Source: CAYFUF01 sp964346245
GTDB taxonomy: Bacteria; Bacillota; Clostridia; Tissierellales; Peptoniphilaceae
DNA length: 44,736 bases
Direction: 5' to 3'
Assembly: GCA_964346245.1 (NCBI GenBank)
Contig: CAYFUF010000010.1
Location: forward strand, 1-44,736
Shown in pieces: positions 40,901 to 44,736 of this stretch (position 1 is its first letter; each line of letters starts with the position of its first letter). A model generated the notes under the pieces. That model worked only from the letters and a program-made list of their open reading frames with translations, ran no database searches and was not told where the DNA came from. The translations under genes were made by a program, and so were the position numbers.

Positions 40901-42305
40901 GGAACTCTTCCACGCTCATACCTACCGAGGCAGAGAAGGTGGAGAGGAAGGACCCGCAGCCGGAGGAGCATGCCTCATTCAACTGGATGGAGTCGATGAC
41001 GCCGTTGGAGATGTGCATTGCCTTCATATCTTGGCCGCCGATATCTAAGATAAAGTCTACATCAGGATTGAAGTAGTGGGCAGCGGTGTAGTGGGCAATG
41101 GTCTCTACTTCCCCATTGTCAATGTTGAGAGCAGACTTGATGAAGTCCTCGCCGTAGCCTGTAATACCAGAGCTTGCGATATAAGTCTCTTCATTCATCT
41201 CTTCATAGATTTTTAAGAGGTTCTCTAGGACATGCTCAAGGGGCTTGCCCTTGTTGTTGGAATAGTGCGTGAATAGGATTTGGTTGTCTTCACCGATGAG
41301 GACCATCTTAGATGTGGTTGAACCAGCATCGACACCTAGGTAGACAGGACCCTTGTAGGTGGCTAGGTCACCGTAGACTTCCTTGTCAGTCTTATGGGCT
41401 TCGATGAAGGCAAGGTATTCTTCCTCGGAGTCGAAGAGGGGCTCTAGGGTTTTCACTTCCTCATCATCATCTTCCAGGATGACACCGCTATTGATGCGGT
41501 CGATCAGCTCTTGGAGGGAAATATCCGGTGCGTTATCGCGGGCTTCGAGGGCCGCGCCCATGGCCACATAAAGTTGGCCGTTTTCTGGGGTAGTGAAGGT
41601 GTTCTCGTCATCGCACAAGGTCTCGATGAAACGCTCTCTCAGGTTCTCCAAGAAGTGGAGGGGGCCGCCTAGGAAGGTGATGTTGCCTTCGATAGGTCTG
41701 CCGCAAGCCAAGTTGGAGATGGTCTGGTTGACAACGGATTGGAAGACGCTCATGGCGATGTCTTCGTTAGAGGCACCGTCATTCATGAGGGCCTGGATGT
41801 CCGTCTTGGCGAATACGCCACAGCGGGAAGCGACAGGATAGAGCTTCTCGTAGCCGTAAGCTAGCTGATTAAGGCCGGAGGCGTCGGTGTCTAACAGGTT
41901 GGCCATCTGGTCGATAAAGGCACCCGTTCCACCAGCACAGATGGAGTTCATCCGCTGTTCCACATTGCCGGATAAGTAAGTAATTTTAGAGTCTTCGCCG
42001 CCCAGTTCGATGATGACATCCGTGTGAGGGAGAAATTCTCTGATTGCTTTTGTTCCTGCGATTACCTCTTGAATAAAGGTAATGCCTAAGTTCTTTTCTA
42101 CAAACATACCACCTGAGCCCGTGACATTCATTCGGACGGTGGCGTTGCCTACCTTTTCATAGAGCTCGATCAAAACCTGTTTGACGGTCAGCTTGACGTC
42201 GCTCTTGTGCCTTCGGTAGACGGAGAAAATGACATTTTCATTCTCGTCGAGGGCAACCACCTTGACAGTCGTTGATCCTACATCCAATCCCGCATGTATT
42301 TTCAT
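37941..42305 (-). CDS. giant acyl-CoA dehydratase activase-like protein (two ASKHA domains, DUF2229-type region, HgdB-like C-terminus)
   Basis: The 1454-residue protein starts with two repeated BadF/BcrA/HgdC-type ATPase domains. The first (about 1-260) has GLDVGSTTVK (6-15), Cys123 in SICAGGTG and Cys162 in SRCGVF. The second (about 320-580) has GVDAGSTTSK (324-333), Cys446 in EACSSGCG and Cys485 in SRCTVF. Both cysteine pairs are 39 apart, as in HgdC, where they hold a cluster shared by two subunits. A cysteine cluster follows (605, 608, 612, 631), then a DUF2229-like region and an HgdB-like part with FGCGLDAVTTDQ, GGACRASNYVAYI and CIQPFGCLPNHITGKG. Such large proteins are widespread in Bacillota and not biochemically understood. 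AAAGGGA precedes the ATG. It is monocistronic. Confidence 0.92.
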   Translation of the reverse strand: MKIHAGLDVGSTTVKVVALDENENVIFSVYRRHKSDVKLTVKQVLIELYEKVGNATVRMNVTGSGGMFVEKNLGITFIQEVIAGTKAIREFLPHTDVIIELGGEDSKITYLSGNVEQRMNSICAGGTGAFIDQMANLLDTDASGLNQLAYGYEKLYPVASRCGVFAKTDIQALMNDGASNEDIAMSVFQSVVNQTISNLACGRPIEGNITFLGGPLHFLENLRERFIETLCDDENTFTTPENGQLYVAMGAALEARDNAPDISLQELIDRINSGVILEDDDEEVKTLEPLFDSEEEYLAFIEAHKTDKEVYGDLATYKGPVYLGVDAGSTTSKMVLIGEDNQILFTHYSNNKGKPLEHVLENLLKIYEEMNEETYIASSGITGYGEDFIKSALNIDNGEVETIAHYTAAHYFNPDVDFILDIGGQDMKAMHISNGVIDSIQLNEACSSGCGSFLSTFSASVGMSVEEFQQVALYARNPADLGSRCTVFMNSKVKQAQKEGAEVGDIAAGLCYSVIKNAIQKVIKVRDPETLGKHLVVQGGTFYGDAILRTFERITGRKSTRPSIAGLMGAMGMALIAKERSTGSSKIKTPAELEEFSYTQRSARCGICSNNCALTINIFSDGGRYISGNRCERGAGIKREDNGLPNLFQYKYDRMFNHYDNVDEDRAKFPTVGIPRVLNMYENYPFWHTFFNKLGFPVVLSSESDREIYEKGIGYISSETVCYPAKISHGHIEDLVEKDVKFIFYPSVFYEHKEFAKSDHQINCPVVIGFPEVIHNNVSSLAKNDVTFMYPFVSFKDQKTITSRLEEVFDHFTVEGKDYHIDKRHIKNAVEAAWKEQQEFNDDIRREGKRALDWVNAEEGRKGIVLAGRPYHIDGEVNHGIPDLINGMGIAVLSEDAVAFNIEDVSHDLRVLDQWVYHSRLYRAAEFVADQPNLELVQLNSFGCGLDAVTTDQVQEILEAKGRIYTVLKIDEVSNLGAAKIRIRSLVQASSKEDHGFTPADHKEVQPPKKAVYTKEMKRDGYTILVPAMAPDHFTILAGALSSEGYNFEFLEKVDSKVIDAGLKYVNNDSCYPSITVVGQMMEALESGRYDPERTALLMTQTGGACRASNYVAYIRKALEDMGYSQIPVVALSAQGIETSPGLELKPGLLNKGAYSIIAGDLIMRVSNATRPYEANEGQTDRIKEKWIAKFTEWVKHPKRREFKKLTRQCVEEFDRIPRKDVVVPKAGIVGEILVKYLPEANNHLQELLEEEGAEVIVPDMTDFFMYCFRNAVHKAELLKTSRRVALVCNIAVKILETYRKPVRKALRESVHFEEPLYIEEIEAYAEEIVKLGHHYGEGWLLTGEMIELIHQDAPNIVCIQPFGCLPNHITGKGVMKAIRDVYEEANIIAIDYDPGASEVNQVNRVKLMMSSAWEALSRKDPSIVRPKKVKKAKEPLSEDDREQKSNQQGINVL

Positions 42306-42698
42306 ATTGTCCCTTTCCTAATTGATCATTTTTTCTTGGTGATGATTCATCTATAAGTTGATTTTGAGGGGCCATCGGCCGGCTCAAATAAAAGTAAAGT
42401 TGAGTGAATAAATCTCTTTATTGTGTCTCTAAACGGCTTGTTAGCAAACAAGCAGCTATATCATAACGCAAAGATTGATTCTACTCAATAATTACTAAAT
42501 CATTATCATTTTTATGTAAATATTGAGTTTTACGAAGTATATGTTTTAACTTAAGGGTTTAGTATATAATTGAAGAGGAAGGTAATACCAGATTTTTCGC
42601 CAATCCTGACGTAAGATTAGACTGAATGTAAGCGTTAAAAGAAGAGATTAGTGAATAAATTTGGTTTGGTCAATTTAAATTTTGAATGTGGAGGAAAG
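42306..42698. promoter_or_regulatory. divergent intergenic region between the activase-like gene and the flavodiiron gene
   Basis: This AT-rich 393-base stretch is the only divergent junction of the long minus-strand block. It holds a perfect -10 TATAAT on plus at 42565-42570 (no good -35), a 7-bp hairpin GCTTGTT/AACAAGC at 42436-42453 in the minus-strand leader, and AATGATAATGATT on minus near 42500-42520 that loosely resembles half of a Fur box. No DnaA box and no additional gene is seen. Confidence 0.55.
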
Positions 42699-43931
42699 AT
42701 GAATACCTTAACCGTACAGATTAATGACTTTTTACACTATATAGGGGTTAATGACCGTGAGACTCCCCTCTTTGAAAACCAGTGGCCCTTAGATCGGGGC
42801 GTCACCTATAACTCCTACTTAATTGTTGATGAGAAGACAGCCCTCTTGGATACCGTGAAGATTACCAAGGTGGATGATTTCGTTGAAAAGCTAAAACTAG
42901 CTCTGGATGGTCGGGATCTTGACTACCTTGTGGTCCACCATATGGAACCTGACCACTCCGGTTCAATCCAGTTCATCAAGCGGATGTATCCCAATGTGAA
43001 GATTGTCGGCAACAAGAAGACTGCAGAGTTTATTGAAGGCTTTTACGACCTGCCTGCAGATGATGTTCAAATCGTGGCTGAAGGCGACAAGCTGGAACTG
43101 GGTAAGCACAGCTTGCAGTTTTTCATGACCCCCATGGTCCATTGGCCTGAATCTATGGTCAGCTACGAAGCTGAATCGAAAATCCTCTTCTCCCAAGATA
43201 TCTTCGGTGGCTTTGGTGCGCTGGATGGTCCAATCTTCGATGATGAGATCAACTGGAAGTACTATGCGGACCAAACGGCCCGTTACTACACCAATATCGT
43301 GGGCAAGTTCTCTAGGCAGGCACAAAACGCCTTGAAGAAGCTCGAGAATGTGGACATAAAGATGATTTGTCCGGTGCATGGCCCGGTTTGGCGGTCTAAT
43401 CCGGAGCGCATCATCAAGCTTTACAAGAATTTGGCGACATGGCAAGTGGAAGAGGGCGTCGTGATTGCTTACGGGTCTATGTATGGCAACACCGAGGTAA
43501 TCGCTGAGGCAATCGCCCGCGAGTTGGCGGAGAAAGGTATAAAGAACATTCAGATTTTTGATGTGTCGAAGACCCATCCCTCCTACATCCTCAATGAAGT
43601 CTGGAAGTACCGCGGCCTGATTCTGGGCTCTTGTACCTACAATAACTCCTTGTTCCCACCGATGCAGAACTTGGTCCACATCATTGAAGAGAACAAGATT
43701 GAAAACCACACCATCGGGGTCTTTGGCTCCTATTCTTGGTCTGGTGGCGCCTTGAAAGCGCTGAAGGCTTTTGCAGATTCTCAAAAGTTCGAACAGATTG
43801 AAGAGACTGTGGAAGTGAAGAATGCCGCTAAGCCAGAAGACTTGGAGACAGCTCGGGTGCTGGCAAGAAAGATGGCGGATAATCTGATCGACCACCGCCT
43901 GGATAACTACACCAATATGCTGGATATTTAG
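42699..43931 (+). CDS. flavodiiron protein (A-type flavoprotein, O2/NO reductase)
   Basis: Flavodiiron proteins reduce oxygen to water or nitric oxide to N2O in the cytosol and protect anaerobes. The 410-residue protein has the metallo-beta-lactamase-like diiron domain with the full ligand set: His81, Glu83 and Asp85 in VHHMEPDHSG, His148 in MVHWPESM, Asp167 in FSQDIFGGFG and His227 in CPVHGPVW. A flavodoxin domain follows from about 255 (YGSMYGNTE, FMN phosphate loop; later GSYSWSGGALK). There is no rubredoxin tail, so an external donor is needed. ATG 42699 follows GGAGGAAAG; the frame is open from 42651. It is followed by gpmI 42 bases later. Whether O2 or NO is preferred cannot be read. 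Confidence 0.95.
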   Translation: MNTLTVQINDFLHYIGVNDRETPLFENQWPLDRGVTYNSYLIVDEKTALLDTVKITKVDDFVEKLKLALDGRDLDYLVVHHMEPDHSGSIQFIKRMYPNVKIVGNKKTAEFIEGFYDLPADDVQIVAEGDKLELGKHSLQFFMTPMVHWPESMVSYEAESKILFSQDIFGGFGALDGPIFDDEINWKYYADQTARYYTNIVGKFSRQAQNALKKLENVDIKMICPVHGPVWRSNPERIIKLYKNLATWQVEEGVVIAYGSMYGNTEVIAEAIARELAEKGIKNIQIFDVSKTHPSYILNEVWKYRGLILGSCTYNNSLFPPMQNLVHIIEENKIENHTIGVFGSYSWSGGALKALKAFADSQKFEQIEETVEVKNAAKPEDLETARVLARKMADNLIDHRLDNYTNMLDI

Positions 43932-43973
43932 CGAGAATAGACAGTAGATAGTGTCAAGAAAGAAGGATTTTTC

Positions 43974-44736
43974 ATGACAACAAATCAGAATAAGGTCGTC
44001 CTCATTGTGATGGACGGCGTGGGCATTAGCCCTGAGGGTAAGGAGATTGGCGATGCAGTAAAGGCAGCCAAGACCCCTACCCTAGACCGCTTATATGCGC
44101 AAAGACCTTGGATTTCCCTCCGTGCCCACGGTCTTGCCGTCGGTTTGCCCACCGATGACGACATGGGTAACAGCGAGGTTGGTCACAACGCTCTAGGGGC
44201 TGGACAGGTCTATGCCCAGGGGGCAAGGCTAGTCAATGAATCCATCGATAGCGGAGAGATTTACCAGTCAGCTAGCTGGCTGGAAGCCGTGCAGAATGCA
44301 AAGAATAACAACAGTAAGATGCACTTCATCGGCCTCTTGTCTGACGGCAATGTCCACTCCAACATGAGCCACTTGAAGGCTTTGATCACGCGGGCAAAAG
44401 ACGAAGGCGTCAAGGAGGTTCGTGTCCACGCCCTACTTGATGGCAGAGACGTCCCACCGACTAGCGGCCAAAGCTATATCGACGATATGGAGGCCTTCTT
44501 CGCTAGCGTGAACGATGACAATTTCCACGCCTGCTTTGCCAGTGGCGGTGGCCGGATGCAGATCACCATGGACCGCTACCAGGCTGATTGGGCGATGGTC
44601 CGCAGGGGCTGGGAAGCCCACGTCCGTGGACAGGCCCGCCTCTTCCCCGATGCGACGACGGCCTACCAGACCCTCCGAGAGGAGACTGGAGCCCTGGATC
44701 AAGACCTGCCTGCCTTTGTTATCGCCGACGGTCAAG
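43974..44736 (+). CDS. gpmI: 2,3-bisphosphoglycerate-independent phosphoglycerate mutase, cut by window edge
   Basis: I translated this frame directly: it is open from ATG 43974 to the end, 254 residues, with no stop. The enzyme interconverts 3- and 2-phosphoglycerate in glycolysis using two metal ions. The N-terminus has VVLIVMDGVGISP (metal-binding Asp) and DDMGNSEVGHNALGAG, which contains the catalytic serine; GLLSDGNVHSN and LLDGRDVPP are also family motifs. The region ASGGGRMQITMDRYQADW replaces the VGRYYAMDRD form common in B. subtilis type iPGM and fits the longer variant of the family. AAGGA precedes the start. It lies 42 bases after the flavodiiron gene with no terminator seen between, so co-transcription is possible. 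Confidence 0.95.
   Translation, partial: MTTNQNKVVLIVMDGVGISPEGKEIGDAVKAAKTPTLDRLYAQRPWISLRAHGLAVGLPTDDDMGNSEVGHNALGAGQVYAQGARLVNESIDSGEIYQSASWLEAVQNAKNNNSKMHFIGLLSDGNVHSNMSHLKALITRAKDEGVKEVRVHALLDGRDVPPTSGQSYIDDMEAFFASVNDDNFHACFASGGGRMQITMDRYQADWAMVRRGWEAHVRGQARLFPDATTAYQTLREETGALDQDLPAFVIADGQ

Noticed and set aside
37941..42305. Evidence for a glutamate fermentation (2-hydroxyglutarate) pathway
   Set aside because: The protein resembles HgdC and HgdB, but no dehydratase subunits, CoA transferase or decarboxylase are nearby, and such large proteins occur in many Bacillota without that pathway.
42963..43895. 310-codon open frame on the minus strand opposite the flavodiiron gene
   Set aside because: It is fully antisense to a gene with every diiron ligand intact, has no recognisable family match, and no ribosome binding site of note. 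It is a shadow of the codon bias of the plus-strand gene.

Overview
The window looks like the chromosome of a low-GC Gram-positive bacterium (Bacillota), probably anaerobic or oxygen-sensitive. The signs are purine-rich ribosome binding sites (AAGGAGG type), sigma-A style promoters, the order hpf-secA-prfB, a SUF iron-sulphur operon without ISC genes, a type 2 (FMN) isopentenyl-diphosphate isomerase pointing to the mevalonate route, a LytR-CpsA-Psr wall enzyme, a lipoprotein-type OppA, a flavodiiron protein and a giant acyl-CoA dehydratase-activase-like protein. I cannot place the genus. Nearly everything from 1 to 42305 lies on the minus strand; only a small Asp23-family gene (33170-33502) and the right end (42699 onward) are on plus. 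No rRNA, tRNA, CRISPR array, insertion sequence or prophage gene was recognised.

Layout, left to right. 1-7706: surface polysaccharide cluster read right to left: ATP-grasp ligase, NAD-dependent sugar epimerase, short membrane phosphoglycosyl transferase, one-helix protein of unknown function, Wzy-like polymerase, GT4 glycosyltransferase and a MurJ/MviN-type flippase cut by the window edge. 7789-8691: AEC-family permease. 8830-18152: oligopeptide transporter operon oppA, oppB, oppC, oppD, oppF, then a 71-residue membrane protein and punA, closed by a strong terminator. 18507-27168: hpf, secA, prfB (programmed frameshift), tex, proS. 27169-27777: gene-free stretch with a dense DnaA-box cluster. 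27778-32847: sufCBDSU. 33601-37800: transketolase, type 2 IDI, LCP protein. 37941-42305: 1454-residue activase-like protein. 42699-44736: flavodiiron protein and the start of gpmI.

The most unusual system is the opp operon. Three of its five transporter subunits carry large extra pieces. OppC has seven RCC1-like repeats, apparently a complete seven-bladed beta-propeller, inserted in the extracellular loop after its first membrane helix. OppF has about 170 charged helical residues between Walker A and the Q-loop. OppA has an acidic Ser/Thr/Glu linker, interrupted by a 100-N assembly gap, and a helical insertion of about 120 residues. OppB and OppD are of normal size. A small membrane protein is co-transcribed. 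This suggests an elaborated peptide importer with an external docking or sensing platform and an internal regulatory arm; that function is inference.

The second notable item is the DnaA-box cluster at 27348-27449: three perfect TTATCCACA boxes and three one-mismatch boxes in about 100 bases, with no dnaA gene in the window. It may be a replication origin or a DnaA-titration/regulatory site. Gene orientation to its right argues against a simple origin.
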